Shown piece after piece: positions 50,787-60,321 of a stretch of DNA of 64,000 nucleotides (its first letter is position 1; each line of letters opens with the position of its first letter). The notes below the pieces were generated by a model. The model did no database searches and was not told where the DNA came from. It saw nothing but the letters and a program-made list of their open reading frames with translations. The position numbers and the translations under genes are program-made. The stretch spans positions 6,262,001 through 6,326,000 of the forward strand of contig NZ_CP107796.1 in assembly GCF_036345995.1 (NCBI RefSeq), written 5' to 3'. The DNA is from Streptomyces sp. NBC_00557 (GTDB lineage Bacteria > Actinomycetota > Actinomycetes > Streptomycetales > Streptomycetaceae).

Positions 50787-51065
50787 GCCGGGAGAGTGGC
50801 AGCGAACCGCGCGTTTGTCGAGGTCACGACCAGGACTGTCCGCATAGTGGGAGCGGGTGTTGCGGCCGTGTGAACGGCGGCTCGGCCACGGGCGGTTGGC
50901 CTGGGCCGCCGGCCGAGGGCGGGGTTGGAGACCGGCGGCCCTGCCGCGGAGGAGCCGTCATCCTCTGCGGGGTTGCCACCAGTTGACTGCGTGACACGGC
51001 GCGCGGGGAGCGCGCACGCGCCCCCGACACGGGTGAAACGTTCACACGGGGCGCGCGCCGGACGG

Positions 51066-51722
51066 TCACCACCCGCGCGCGTGCCACTCCGGCAGATGCG
51101 GCCGCTCCGCGCCCAGTGTCGTGTCGTTGCCGTGGCCGGGATACACCCAGGTCTCGTCCGGCAGCACGTCGAAGATCTTCGTCTCCACGTCGTGGATCAG
51201 GCTGGCGAAGGCCTTCGGGTTTTTGTGCGTGTTGCCGACACCGCCCGGGAAGAGGCAGTCGCCGGTGAAGACGTGCGGGTGGCCGTGCGGGTCGTCATAG
51301 ACCAGGGCGATCGAACCCGGGGTGTGTCCGACGAGATGCCGTGCGGTGAGTTCCACCTGCCCCACCCTGATGACGTCGCCGTCGTCGACGAGGACGTCGG
51401 TGGGCACGGGGATGCCGGGGGCGTCCTCGCGGCCTGCGTACGTGCGCGCGCCCGTCGCCGCGACGACCTCGGCGAGCGCCTGCCAGTGGTCGCCGTGCCG
51501 GTGCGTGGTGACGACGGACGCGATGCCGTCGTCACCGATCATGCCGAGGAGCGTGCCCGCCTCGTTGGCGGCGTCGATCAGGAGCTGCTCGTCGGTGGCC
51601 CGGCAGCGCAGCAGATAGGCGTTGTTGTCCATCGGGCCGACCGCGATCTTCGTGATCATCAGGTCTTTCAGCTCGTGCACATCCGCCGGTCCGCCGACCC
51701 TGACCTCTCCGGTGTACGTCAT
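51066..51722 (-). CDS. MBL-fold metallohydrolase (glyoxalase II-like)
   Basis: 218 aa. The metal-binding signature THRHGDH lies near residue 75, followed by HLVGHTPGSIALVY, FTGDCLFPGGVGNT (bridging Asp) and WVYPGHGNDTTLG (last His). It resembles hydroxyacylglutathione hydrolase; in mycothiol-using actinomycetes the natural thioester is more likely mycothiol-based. ATG 51722 starts MTYTGEVRVGG; ATG 51660 (MITKIAVGPMDNNAYLLR) is an alternative matching shorter homologues. Its stop follows the 279-bp gap before the ABC operon. Confidence 0.9.
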   Translation of the reverse strand: MTYTGEVRVGGPADVHELKDLMITKIAVGPMDNNAYLLRCRATDEQLLIDAANEAGTLLGMIGDDGIASVVTTHRHGDHWQALAEVVAATGARTYAGREDAPGIPVPTDVLVDDGDVIRVGQVELTARHLVGHTPGSIALVYDDPHGHPHVFTGDCLFPGGVGNTHKNPKAFASLIHDVETKIFDVLPDETWVYPGHGNDTTLGAERPHLPEWHARGW

Positions 51723-51767
51723 GGAGATCAGCCTATAGCCGACAGGCGCCCGCGCACCGACGGCGGC

Positions 51768-52451
51768 CTACAGCGGAGGCAGCGTCGGCAGTGTGCCCTC
51801 CGCGGTGAGGCCGGAGCCGTCGCGCCGTCCTGCGAGCCAGCCGACCAGATCCGCCGGAGTCCCGCTGATCACGACCTCCGGCTCGTCCGCCTCCCGCCCG
51901 GTCAGCCACGCGCGCGTGCCGTCCGTGATCCGCGTCGGCGCGACATCGGGGTGCCCGGTGAACCGCTGGGCGAGAAACCCGGTCTCCCGCTCCAGGAACT
52001 CCGCGGGAAGATCCTCCAGCTCGTAGCCGATGCCGAGGTCCACATGGTGCAGCTCCACCTCCACCCACCGCCGGAACGGCACCCGCGCCGCCGAGTCGGT
52101 GACCCCGTTGCGCAGCTCCACGGTGCGCGACCAGTCCGCCGGCGCGTCCCCCGCCGCCTGGAAGCGGGCCGCGCTCTCGCGCAGGTCGGCGAGCTGGACG
52201 TCGATCGGGCGCGGGGCGCCCCGCTCGATGTCGGCCTCCCGCGCCTCGCCGCTCGGGTACATGGGGCGCCCCTCGAGAACGTTCACGAGCGCGTCGGCGT
52301 TGCGGGCGAGATGGGCGAGGACGTGCCCGCGGGTCCAGCCGGGAAGCCGTGACGGCTCGGCGAGCGACGCGTTGTCCAGTTTGGCGACCGCGGTGAGGAG
52401 CCGTTCGGTCGCGTCACGTACACATGCCAGGTCATGAGCGTGATCAATCAT
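51768..52451 (-). CDS. Maleylpyruvate isomerase family (mycothiol-dependent, DinB superfamily)
   Basis: 227 aa. The start MIDHAHDLACVRDATERLLTAV, LPGWTRGHVLAHLARNADALVNVLEG and the metal histidine in RWVEVELHHVDLGIGYELEDLP match the MDMPI N-terminal domain; the C-terminal ~90 residues are a small sterol-carrier-like region. Such enzymes use mycothiol as cofactor to isomerise or detoxify electrophiles. ATG 52451 is the standard start. The gene is divergent from uvrA, 224 bp away, and clusters with the MBL hydrolase. Confidence 0.9.
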   Translation of the reverse strand: MIDHAHDLACVRDATERLLTAVAKLDNASLAEPSRLPGWTRGHVLAHLARNADALVNVLEGRPMYPSGEAREADIERGAPRPIDVQLADLRESAARFQAAGDAPADWSRTVELRNGVTDSAARVPFRRWVEVELHHVDLGIGYELEDLPAEFLERETGFLAQRFTGHPDVAPTRITDGTRAWLTGREADEPEVVISGTPADLVGWLAGRRDGSGLTAEGTLPTLPPL

Positions 52452-52596
52452 GTGCCTGACATTAGCCCCGCCACACCTTCGGGTGAAGGTGGTGAAGCTC
52501 GTCCGTGAATCGAAAGTGCGTGCTATATCGTCGGAGGCGGCGTCGGGCATGCTGGATGGCCGGAGGTTGTTATGCAACCGGGCAATCCGACCGGCG

Positions 52597-52619
52597 TTGT
52601 CAGTGGCTCCCCCTAGTCT
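52597..52619 (+). promoter_or_regulatory. RecA-NDp (PafBC-type) promoter of uvrA
   Basis: TTGTCAGTG (52597-52605), 8 nt, TAGTCT (52614-52619): an exact match to TTGTCRGTG-N8-TAnnnT. The predicted leader is about 50 nt. Confidence 0.85.
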
Positions 52620-52675
52620 GAAGAAGCACGGGGGCCCCGCCCCTGTCACTTCTCTCAAGAAAGGTGCGGACCGGC

Positions 52676-55600
52676 GTGGCCGACCGTCTCATCGTCCGTG
52701 GCGCGCGCGAGCACAACCTGAAGAATGTCTCGCTCGACCTGCCCCGGGACTCGCTCATCGTCTTCACGGGCCTGTCGGGGTCGGGCAAGTCCTCCCTGGC
52801 CTTCGACACGATCTTCGCCGAGGGCCAGCGGCGCTACGTGGAGTCGCTCTCCTCGTACGCCCGGCAGTTCCTCGGCCAGATGGACAAGCCGGACGTCGAC
52901 TTCATCGAAGGCCTGTCCCCGGCGGTCTCCATCGACCAGAAGTCGACCTCCCGCAACCCGCGCTCGACGGTCGGCACCATCACCGAGGTCTACGACTACC
53001 TGCGTCTGCTGTTCGCGCGCATCGGCAAGCCGCACTGCCCCGAGTGCGGCCGGCCGATCTCCCGCCAGTCGCCGCAGGCCATCGTCGACCGGGTCCTGGA
53101 GCTGCCGGAGGGGAGCCGCTTCCAGGTGCTGTCGCCGCTCGTGCGCGAGCGCAAGGGAGAGTTCGTCGACCTCTTCGCCGACCTGCAGACCAAGGGCTAC
53201 TCCCGCGCGCGCGTCGACGGGGAGACCATCCAGCTCTCCAGCCCGCCCACGCTGAAGAAGCAGGAGAAGCACACCATCGAGGTGGTCGTCGACCGCCTCA
53301 CCGTGAAGGACTCCGCCAAGCGCCGTCTGACCGACTCCGTCGAGACCGCCCTCGGCCTGTCCGGCGGCATGGTCGTGCTCGACTTCGTCGACCTCCCGGA
53401 GGACGACCCCGAGCGCGAGCGCATGTTCTCCGAGCACCTGTACTGCCCGTACGACGACCTGTCCTTCGAGGAGCTGGAGCCCCGCTCCTTCTCCTTCAAC
53501 TCGCCCTTCGGCGCCTGCCCCGACTGCACCGGCATCGGCACGCGCATGGAGGTCGACCCCGAGCTGATCGTCCCGGATGAGGACAAGTCCCTGGACGAGG
53601 GCGCCATCCACCCCTGGTCGCACGGCCACACCAAGGACTACTTCGGCCGTCTGATCGGCGCCCTCGCGGACGCGCTCGGCTTCCGCACGGACATCCCGTT
53701 CGCGGGCCTGCCGCAGCGCGCGAAGAAGGCGCTGCTCTACGGCCACAAGACCCAGATCGAGGTCCGCTACCGCAACCGGTACGGCCGTGAGCGCGTGTAC
53801 ACCACGCCCTTCGAGGGCGCGGTGCCGTTCGTGAAGCGCCGGCACAGCGAGGCCGAGAGCGACGCCAGCCGCGAGCGCTTCGAGGGCTACATGCGCGAGG
53901 TGCCCTGCCCCTCCTGCGAGGGCACCCGGCTGAAGCCGATCGTGCTCGCGGTCACCATCATGGGGAAGTCGATCGCCGAGGTCTCCGCGATGTCGATCAG
54001 CGACTGCGCGGACTTCCTGAGGCAGCTGAAGCTGAGCGATCGCGACAAGAAGATCGCCGAGCGGGTGCTCAAGGAGGTCAACGAACGGCTGCGCTTCCTG
54101 GTCGACGTCGGCCTGGACTACCTCTCGCTGAACCGCGCGGCGGGCACCCTCTCCGGCGGCGAGGCCCAGCGGATCCGCCTGGCCACCCAGATCGGCTCCG
54201 GCCTCGTCGGCGTCCTGTACGTCCTGGACGAGCCGTCCATCGGCCTGCACCAGCGCGACAACCACCGGCTGATCGAGACCCTGGTCCGGCTGCGCGACAT
54301 GGGCAACACGCTCATCGTCGTGGAGCACGACGAGGACACCATCAAGGTCGCCGACTGGGTCGTGGACATCGGCCCCGGCGCCGGCGAGCACGGCGGTAAG
54401 GTCGTGCACAGCGGCTCGCTGAAGGAGCTGCTCGCCAACACCGAGTCGCAGACCGGCGCGTATCTCTCGGGCCGCAAGGCGATCCCGGTGCCGGAGGTGC
54501 GCCGTCCGCGCGACCCGTCCCGCCAGCTCACCGTGCACGGCGCCCGGGAGAACAACCTCCAGGACATCGACGTGTCCTTCCCGCTGGGCGTCTTCACGGC
54601 CGTCACCGGCGTGTCCGGATCCGGCAAGTCCACGCTGGTCAACGACATCCTGTACACGCACCTCGCCCGCGAGCTGAACGGCGCGCGGAACGTGCCGGGC
54701 CGGCACACGCGCGTGGACGGCGACGACCTGGTCGACAAGGTCGTGCACGTCGACCAGTCGCCGATCGGCCGCACCCCGCGGTCCAACCCGGCGACGTACA
54801 CCGGCGTCTTCGACCACATCCGCAAGCTGTTCGCCGAGACCACCGAGGCGAAGGTCCGCGGCTACCAGCCCGGCCGCTTCTCCTTCAACGTCAAGGGCGG
54901 CCGCTGCGAGAACTGCGCGGGCGACGGCACGATCAAGATCGAGATGAACTTCCTCCCGGACGTCTACGTCCCGTGCGAGGTCTGCCACGGCGCCCGGTAC
55001 AACCGGGAGACCCTGGAGGTCCACTACAAGGGCAAGTCCATCGCCGACGTGCTGAACATGCCGATCGAGGAGGCCACCGACTTCTTCGAGGCCGTCCCGG
55101 CCATCTCCCGGCACCTGAGGACCCTGAAGGACGTCGGCCTCGGCTACGTCCGCCTCGGCCAGTCCGCCACCACCCTCTCCGGCGGCGAGGCCCAGCGCGT
55201 GAAGCTGGCCAGCGAACTGCAGAAGCGGTCCACCGGGCGCACCGTCTACGTCTTGGACGAGCCGACCACCGGCCTGCACTTCGAGGACATCAGCAAGCTG
55301 CTCAAGGTCCTCGGCGGCCTGGTCGACAAGGGCAACACGGTCATCGTCATCGAACACAACCTCGACGTGATCAAGACCGCCGACTGGATCGTCGACATGG
55401 GCCCGGAGGGCGGCGCAGGCGGTGGTCTCGTGGTCGCCGAGGGCACGCCCGAGGAGGTCGCCGGGGTCCCGGCCAGCCACACCGGCAAGTTCCTGCGCGA
55501 GATCCTCGGCGCCGACCGCATCAGCGACGCCGACACCGTGCCGGCGCAGCGTGCGGCCACGACCAGGAAGACGGTCGCGGCGAAGACGGCGGCCAAGAAA

Positions 55601-55702
55601 TCGGTGACGGCCAAGGCCAACAACACGGCGACCAAGAAGGCCGCCGCAGCAACGAAGAAGGCGACGCCCGCGAAGAAGACGACGCGGGCCCGCAAGGCCT
55701 GA
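52676..55702 (+). CDS. uvrA: Excinuclease ABC subunit UvrA
   Basis: 1008 aa. An ABC-type ATPase dimer that finds bulky DNA lesions and loads UvrB. Both nucleotide-binding sites are intact: Walker [13 protein letters not shown] and [12 protein letters not shown], and two LSGGEAQR signatures with [11 protein letters not shown] and [11 protein letters not shown]. Zinc modules are seen at CPECG, CPYDD...CPDCTG and CENCAGDG...CEVCHG. The last ~50 residues are a Lys/Ala/Thr-rich histone-H1-like tail. GTG 52676 ([17 protein letters not shown]) is preferred over GTG 52664. Expression is from an exact RecA-NDp promoter; a strong terminator follows. Confidence 0.98.
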   Translation: MADRLIVRGAREHNLKNVSLDLPRDSLIVFTGLSGSGKSSLAFDTIFAEGQRRYVESLSSYARQFLGQMDKPDVDFIEGLSPAVSIDQKSTSRNPRSTVGTITEVYDYLRLLFARIGKPHCPECGRPISRQSPQAIVDRVLELPEGSRFQVLSPLVRERKGEFVDLFADLQTKGYSRARVDGETIQLSSPPTLKKQEKHTIEVVVDRLTVKDSAKRRLTDSVETALGLSGGMVVLDFVDLPEDDPERERMFSEHLYCPYDDLSFEELEPRSFSFNSPFGACPDCTGIGTRMEVDPELIVPDEDKSLDEGAIHPWSHGHTKDYFGRLIGALADALGFRTDIPFAGLPQRAKKALLYGHKTQIEVRYRNRYGRERVYTTPFEGAVPFVKRRHSEAESDASRERFEGYMREVPCPSCEGTRLKPIVLAVTIMGKSIAEVSAMSISDCADFLRQLKLSDRDKKIAERVLKEVNERLRFLVDVGLDYLSLNRAAGTLSGGEAQRIRLATQIGSGLVGVLYVLDEPSIGLHQRDNHRLIETLVRLRDMGNTLIVVEHDEDTIKVADWVVDIGPGAGEHGGKVVHSGSLKELLANTESQTGAYLSGRKAIPVPEVRRPRDPSRQLTVHGARENNLQDIDVSFPLGVFTAVTGVSGSGKSTLVNDILYTHLARELNGARNVPGRHTRVDGDDLVDKVVHVDQSPIGRTPRSNPATYTGVFDHIRKLFAETTEAKVRGYQPGRFSFNVKGGRCENCAGDGTIKIEMNFLPDVYVPCEVCHGARYNRETLEVHYKGKSIADVLNMPIEEATDFFEAVPAISRHLRTLKDVGLGYVRLGQSATTLSGGEAQRVKLASELQKRSTGRTVYVLDEPTTGLHFEDISKLLKVLGGLVDKGNTVIVIEHNLDVIKTADWIVDMGPEGGAGGGLVVAEGTPEEVAGVPASHTGKFLREILGADRISDADTVPAQRAATTRKTVAAKTAAKKSVTAKANNTATKKAAAATKKATPAKKTTRARKA

Positions 55703-55718
55703 CACATCACCAGAAAAA

Positions 55719-55751
55719 CGGCGCCCCGCGGGAACTCCCCGCGGGGCGCCG
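55719..55751. terminator. Strong 14-bp-stem terminator after uvrA
   Basis: CGGCGCCCCGCGGG (55719-55732) and CCCGCGGGGCGCCG (55738-55751) pair perfectly around a 5-nt loop, with AAAAA on the 5' side. It lies between convergent uvrA and the sugar kinase, so it is probably bidirectional. Confidence 0.9.
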
Positions 55752-55864
55752 CTCGTTCCACCATCAGCCACCCGGCTCCGAGGTCCGGCAGATCCCCGCA
55801 CCACGGTTCCGGCCGCACTTTGACAACATCAGAGAGGGAAGCGGCTGACGAGAAGAGGGGTCGC

Positions 55865-56776
55865 TCACAGATCACCGAGCTCGGCCGCGTACGGCGGCTC
55901 GGCCCCCGCCCGCGAACAGGTGATCGCCGCCGCGCGTGCCGCGAAGCGCAGCAGCCGCGTCCAGCCCTCCGCCCCGAGGGCGGCGAGCGCTTCCTCCGAC
56001 AGCGCGTCCAGGGCCGAAATCCCGTGCAGCAAGGCCGCGTTCACCGTGTCACCGGCGCCGATGGTGTCCACCACGGCGATCTTCTCACCCGGCACGGAGT
56101 ACTCCGCGCCGTCCCGGGTGAACACGGTCAGACCATCCCCGCCCCGGGTCACCACGACGGCCGCCGGTCCCGCGGCCAGCCACTCGCGCGGGGTGCCGCC
56201 CAGCCACTCGGCGTCCTCCGCGGACAGCTTGAGCAGCGTCACCGAGGGCAGCCAGCTCTTGAAACGCGCCCGGTAGGCGTCCGCGTCCGGGATCAGTCCC
56301 GCCCGGATGTTGGGGTCGAGCGCGGTGAACAGCCCCTGTGCGGCCGCCGTGCGCATCAGCTCCTCATAGGCGCTCGCCCCCGGTTCCAGGACGAGCGAGC
56401 AGGTGCCGAAGGACACCGCGCGCGTGCCGGCGGGCAGCGCGGCCGGAGCGGTGAACAGACGGTCGGCGGTGCCGTCGACATAGAAGGAGTACGCGGCCGA
56501 CCCACCGTCGTCGATCGTGGCCACCGCCAGAGTCGTCGGCTCCGCCCCGCGCTGCACGCGCGACACGTCGACCCCCGCCCGCCGCAGCCCGTCCAGCAGG
56601 GCCTCGCCGAAGGCGTCCCGCGAGGTCCGGGAGCAGAACGCGGTGCGCGAGCCGAGGCGGCCGAGGGCTACGGCGGTGTTGTAGGGGCCGCCGCCGAGCG
56701 CCGGCTTCAGGGCCGCGAGAGCACCGGAGCCCTGCGGTACCAGGTCGATCAGTGCCTCACCGGTGACGACGATCAC
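55865..56776 (-). CDS. PfkB family sugar kinase (fructokinase-like)
   Basis: 303 aa. VVTGEALIDLVPQG, ALGGGPYNTAVALGRLG, FYVDGTADRLF, LDPNIRAGLIPD, VVTRGGDGLTVF and the anion-hole/catalytic DTIGAGDTVNAALLHG define a ribokinase/fructokinase-type enzyme that phosphorylates a sugar with ATP in the cytoplasm. GTG 56776 overlaps the stop of the upstream LacI gene by four bases, so kinase and regulator are co-translated. The substrate is probably a hexose or pentose whose presence is sensed by that regulator; no transporter is adjacent. Confidence 0.92.
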   Translation of the reverse strand: MIVVTGEALIDLVPQGSGALAALKPALGGGPYNTAVALGRLGSRTAFCSRTSRDAFGEALLDGLRRAGVDVSRVQRGAEPTTLAVATIDDGGSAAYSFYVDGTADRLFTAPAALPAGTRAVSFGTCSLVLEPGASAYEELMRTAAAQGLFTALDPNIRAGLIPDADAYRARFKSWLPSVTLLKLSAEDAEWLGGTPREWLAAGPAAVVVTRGGDGLTVFTRDGAEYSVPGEKIAVVDTIGAGDTVNAALLHGISALDALSEEALAALGAEGWTRLLRFAARAAAITCSRAGAEPPYAAELGDL

Positions 56777-57891
56777 GAGGTGGTTCCCTTCTCCGACAGC
56801 GTGGATGACGCGGTGTGCCCGGACTCCCGGGTCCCGCCCGGCTCCTCCGGGCACCCGCAGGACGTGCGATGGACGAACGTGCACGGCAGCCGCACTGTCC
56901 TGACCGGCCGGCGCGGGTCGTCCAGGCGGTCGAGCAGCACCCGCACGGCCTCGCCGCCCAGCTCCCTGCTGGGCTGGGCGACGGCGGTGAGCCGGGGCGA
57001 GAACAGGTCGGCCCAGGTGAAGTCGTCGAAGCAGCACAGGGCGATGTCGTCGGGGACGGACAAGCCGTGCCGGCGCAGGGCGCGCAGCGCGCCGATGGTC
57101 ATCGCGTTGTTGGCGGTGACCAGGGCCGTGGGCGGATCGGGGAGGGCGAGCAGGGCGGCCGTGGCCTGCTCGGCACCGGCGGCCTCCGAGTTCCCGGACA
57201 CGAGGAGCCGCTCGTCGAAGGCCAGGCCGGCGGCGGTGAGACCGTCCCGGTAGCCGGAGACGCGTTCCCCGGTGGTGCTGAGGCCGGGCAGGCCCGCGAC
57301 GAGGCCGATCCGACGGTGCCCCAGCCCGGCGAGGTGGGTGACCAGACGCGCGGTGGGTCCGGCGCTCTCGGCGCAGACCTGGTCGTACCAGGGCCCATCC
57401 GGGGTGGCGGCGCCTCCCACGTCCGCGCCCTCCAGCACGTCCGCGCCGATCATCCGGTCCAGGAACACGGTCGGTACGGAGTGCCGCCGGAGGTAGCCGA
57501 CCAGTTCACGCGGCCGCGCGGACGGGGCGACGATCACGCCGTCCACCCGGCGTTCATGCAGCAGCTGCACGACCTTGCGCTCGTGCTCGGGATCGTCGTG
57601 CGGGTCCGCGATGAGCAGGCTGTAGCCCGCATCCAGGGCGGCGGCCTCGACGCCTTGAAGGATCTCCGTGAAGTACGGGTTGCTTATCGCCGACACCGCG
57701 AGTCCGATGGACCGGGTGCGGGAGGTCACCAGGGAGCGGGCCAGCGTGTTGGGGGTGTAGCCCAGGGCGTCGATGGCGTCCAGCACGGCCTGGCGGGTGT
57801 GGGGCAGCACCGGGCGGGTGCCGTTCAGCACGTGGGAGACGGTCGCCACGGAGACCCCGGCGCTGCGCGCGACGTCGGCCATGGTGGGCAT
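56773..57891 (-). CDS. LacI family transcriptional regulator
   Basis: 372 aa. The N-terminal DNA-binding domain is MADVARSAGVSVATVSHVLNGTRPV with the hinge helix NTLARSLVTSRT; the periplasmic-binding-like effector domain (IGLAVSAISNPYFTEILQGVE ... RRIGLVAGLPG ... ALVTANNAMTIGAL ... IALCCFDDFTWADLFSPRLT) follows. ATG 57891 has GGGAGA upstream. A large palindrome typical of LacI operators lies 70-97 bp upstream, indicating autoregulation of this regulator-kinase operon. Confidence 0.95.
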   Translation of the reverse strand: MPTMADVARSAGVSVATVSHVLNGTRPVLPHTRQAVLDAIDALGYTPNTLARSLVTSRTRSIGLAVSAISNPYFTEILQGVEAAALDAGYSLLIADPHDDPEHERKVVQLLHERRVDGVIVAPSARPRELVGYLRRHSVPTVFLDRMIGADVLEGADVGGAATPDGPWYDQVCAESAGPTARLVTHLAGLGHRRIGLVAGLPGLSTTGERVSGYRDGLTAAGLAFDERLLVSGNSEAAGAEQATAALLALPDPPTALVTANNAMTIGALRALRRHGLSVPDDIALCCFDDFTWADLFSPRLTAVAQPSRELGGEAVRVLLDRLDDPRRPVRTVRLPCTFVHRTSCGCPEEPGGTRESGHTASSTLSEKGTTS

Positions 57892-57960
57892 CGCGTCTCC
57901 CTTCTCCTCCGCCCGAGCGCGGTCCTTCCGCGCCGGGACGGTATCCCATCGACCAGCCTG

Positions 57961-57988
57961 ACGTAAACGCTTGCGTAAGCGTTTACGT
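57961..57988. promoter_or_regulatory. LacI-type operator, 12-bp perfect arms
   Basis: ACGTAAACGCTT (57961-57972) and AAGCGTTTACGT (57977-57988) are perfect inverted arms around GCGT. AACGCTT/AAGCGTT is the usual core recognised by LacI-family proteins with a central CG. Confidence 0.88.
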
Positions 57989-58073
57989 CACTCACCCACC
58001 CTCTGCGGGCCGGCCCGGCCGGTTCTGCGCTCGGGACGCACGGACCCGCTCCCTACCGCCGGACCCGCTCCGG

Positions 58074-58178
58074 CCGCCGGAATCTCCCCGCCGCCCGGAC
58101 CTGCTCCCACCATCAACCTCGCCGCCACCCGAATCCGCTCCAACCGCCGGAACCTCCCCCGCCGCCCGGACCCGCACC
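58074..58178. repeat. ~35-bp degenerate tandem repeat, three copies
   Basis: Copies begin at about 58074, 58109 and 58144; the first and third are nearly identical (CCGCCGGAA(T/C)CTCCCC, then GCCGCCCGGACC). The array lies in the 377-bp gap between the LacI gene and the Rieske gene. Apart from this array and the operator at 57961 the gap holds no gene. Confidence 0.75.
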
Positions 58179-58268
58179 CTCCGCCCGGCCCGCCCCGCCC
58201 CGCCCCGGGGCCGGCCCTTCTGCCCGGGTATCGTCGCCCTGCACATCCCTTGAGCAGTGGAGTCCCAG

Positions 58269-58700
58269 ATGCCCGCCCGACCGTCCGCGAGCCGTCGCAC
58301 CGTCCTTCGAGGGGCCGCCGCGGTCCCGGCCGCCGGGCTCGGTCTGGCCGCCTGCTCGGCGCCGGGCCGGGGTGGCTCGGACCCGGCGGCCACCCCGGCC
58401 GCGCCGGTCGACCTCGGCGCCGAGAGCGAGGTCTCGAAGGGCGGGGCCAAGCTCTACCGCGACCACAACGTGATCGTCAGCCGCGACGGGAACGGCACGC
58501 TGAAGGCGTACAGCACGATCTGCACCCACGCGGGGTGTCCCATCAACAAACTGCAGGGGACCACTCTGGTCTGCCCCTGCCACGGCAGCCAGTTCGACGC
58601 CGTGACGGGCAAGGTGGTCCAGTCACCGGCCACCGAGCCCCTGGCGGAACTGCCGGTGAAGACGGCGAACGGCAGGATCATCGCGGGCCCGGGCGCCTGA
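58269..58700 (+). CDS. Tat-exported Rieske [2Fe-2S] lipoprotein
   Basis: 143 aa. The N-terminus has a twin-arginine signal (SRRTVLRGAAAVPAAGLGLAAC) ending in a lipobox cysteine, so it is exported folded with its cluster and anchored to the membrane. CTHAGCP and CPCHGSQFD supply the two Cys and two His ligands of the Rieske cluster, and TGKVVQSPATEPLAELPV is the proline loop region. It probably transfers electrons to an unidentified extracytoplasmic partner. ATG 58269 has GGAG six bases upstream; GTG 58257 is less likely. Confidence 0.93.
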   Translation: MPARPSASRRTVLRGAAAVPAAGLGLAACSAPGRGGSDPAATPAAPVDLGAESEVSKGGAKLYRDHNVIVSRDGNGTLKAYSTICTHAGCPINKLQGTTLVCPCHGSQFDAVTGKVVQSPATEPLAELPVKTANGRIIAGPGA

Positions 58701-58765
58701 CCGGACAGCCGAGCCGGACCGGCCCGGCAGCGATCCGGTTCAAGTGCCGCGCGGCGAGGGCGACT

Positions 58766-59713
58766 TCACTCCCAGTCCCACGCGATGCCGACGATGCCCG
58801 GACGGATCCGCGGCTCGACCACGTGGACGCAGTGGTGTGGGCCGGTGACCGGCAGGTCGTGGCGGCCGCTGCGGGGTGCCGCCGGCGAGTGCTGGGCGAA
58901 GCGGTGACAGCGGACCGGCAGCGCGGCCGCGTCGAACCGGACCTGGAGGGCGTACTGGCCGCCGGGGATGGCGAAGCGGTGCAGGTACTCCCGGGCGGGC
59001 CCGGCCGTGCCGTCCTCGATGCCGTACCGGAAGAGGAAGGTGTCACCGGCGCGCAGCCGGGTGCCGAAGAGCAGCTCCGCGACCAGCACGCCGGTGTCCT
59101 GGTCCCAGCGGATCCGTCCCGTGCGGCAGTTCTCCAGCGCCCGCACTCTGATGTCGGCCGGGCGGCAGCCGGGATCTCCGTGGTGCACGGCGACGAAGCG
59201 GTCGACGCCGTCGCGGTGGGCCCGCACGATGTGGTGGGCCTCGCGGGCCGCCAGCTCGCGCCGGGCGCCGATGCGGACGCATTCGTGGTGACCCAGGGTG
59301 TGCAGCCCGCCGTCCAGCGACCAGCCCAGCTCGGCGCGGAGCCGGTCCAGGGCGTTCGAGGCCTCGGTCAGCAGGCGGTAGGAGCGTCCTGCCGGCCTGC
59401 CGGCCGTCGGGCGCTGGTCGGCCTCGGTGAGCAGCCGGATCAGTGACTCGTCCGGCAGCTGGAGGATCTCCTCCAGGGCCCGCACGGCCCTGAGCGACTC
59501 CGGCCGCTGGGGGCGGCGAGCGCCCTGCTGCCAGTAACTCAGGCTGGTGACACCGACCTTCACCCCGTACCGGGACAGATGATGCTGGACGCGCTGCAGC
59601 GGCAGCCCGCGCGCGGCGATCGCGGCGCGCAGCGCCACATGGAAGGGGCCGCCCCGCAGGGCCGTGTCCAGTTCCGCGGTGGGGAGGTGCGCGTGCTCCG
59701 TGGCATGCCGCAT
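58766..59713 (-). CDS. XRE-like DNA-binding regulator, Streptomyces type
   Basis: 315 aa. An N-terminal helical region, HVALRAAIAARGLPLQRVQHHL followed by VGVTSLSYWQQGARRPQRPES, looks like a divergent XRE helix-turn-helix. The middle SYRLLTEASNALDRLRAELGWSLD and the C-terminal beta-rich half (ENCRTGRIRWDQDTGVLVAE, TFLFRYGIED, HCVHVVEPR) have no domain I can name. The pattern recurs in Streptomyces, but I know no role. ATG 59713 follows AAAGG. It is convergent with the Rieske gene; a long non-coding gap separates it from uvrC. Confidence 0.78.
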   Translation of the reverse strand: MRHATEHAHLPTAELDTALRGGPFHVALRAAIAARGLPLQRVQHHLSRYGVKVGVTSLSYWQQGARRPQRPESLRAVRALEEILQLPDESLIRLLTEADQRPTAGRPAGRSYRLLTEASNALDRLRAELGWSLDGGLHTLGHHECVRIGARRELAAREAHHIVRAHRDGVDRFVAVHHGDPGCRPADIRVRALENCRTGRIRWDQDTGVLVAELLFGTRLRAGDTFLFRYGIEDGTAGPAREYLHRFAIPGGQYALQVRFDAAALPVRCHRFAQHSPAAPRSGRHDLPVTGPHHCVHVVEPRIRPGIVGIAWDWE

Positions 59714-60115
59714 ACCGGGGCGCCTTTCTGTGAGGTGTCGCTGCGGCTGGTCAGACCGCTGCGCTGGTGCCGGGGCCACCTCTTGGGCGCTGTGGACGCC
59801 CGTGCCTGCGCACGCCACGCCGGTACGCGTGGATGCACGGCCCCGAGTTCCTCCGCATTGAAGCGTGTTGACCAGACCCCGACAACACCTGGAACCCGCC
59901 AGGCCCTCGGAGGGCGGCGGCGCCGCGGCCGGATCCCGCAGCCGTCGGCCCCTCGCGCACCCCGCCCGCGCCGCTCGACAGGACGGCCCGTGCGCGACGC
60001 CCACGCCGCGCCGGTGCGCGGCGCCGCACGGGCCGGCCCCCGTCCGCACCCTGACCATGTCGACAAGGAGACCTGAGCGTTTCGGCGACGATCCCCGGAC
60101 GGCTAGAACCTCCTC

Positions 60116-60171
60116 GCCGCCCGCCGCCCGCCGCCCGCCGCCCGCCGCCCGCCGCCCGCCGCCCGCCGCCC
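60116..60171. repeat. Heptanucleotide repeat (GCCGCCC) x8, G-quadruplex-prone
   Basis: Eight perfect head-to-tail copies of GCCGCCC. The minus strand reads GGGCGGC x8, with eight regularly spaced GGG runs able to form a G-quadruplex. It lies 180 bp upstream of the uvrC start. Confidence 0.95.
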
Positions 60172-60321
60172 CGGCAAGCCTCCGTGTCGCCCAAGCAGGC
60201 CCCTTCCCCGGCCGTTCGCCCGTGATCGGTACCGGAGCCGGACGTGCCGTCGCCGCACACCGGTGCCGGCCTGTGGACGGACGGGCGCGCGGGTGCGGGC
60301 GTTGTCCACAGGCCCGACGCG

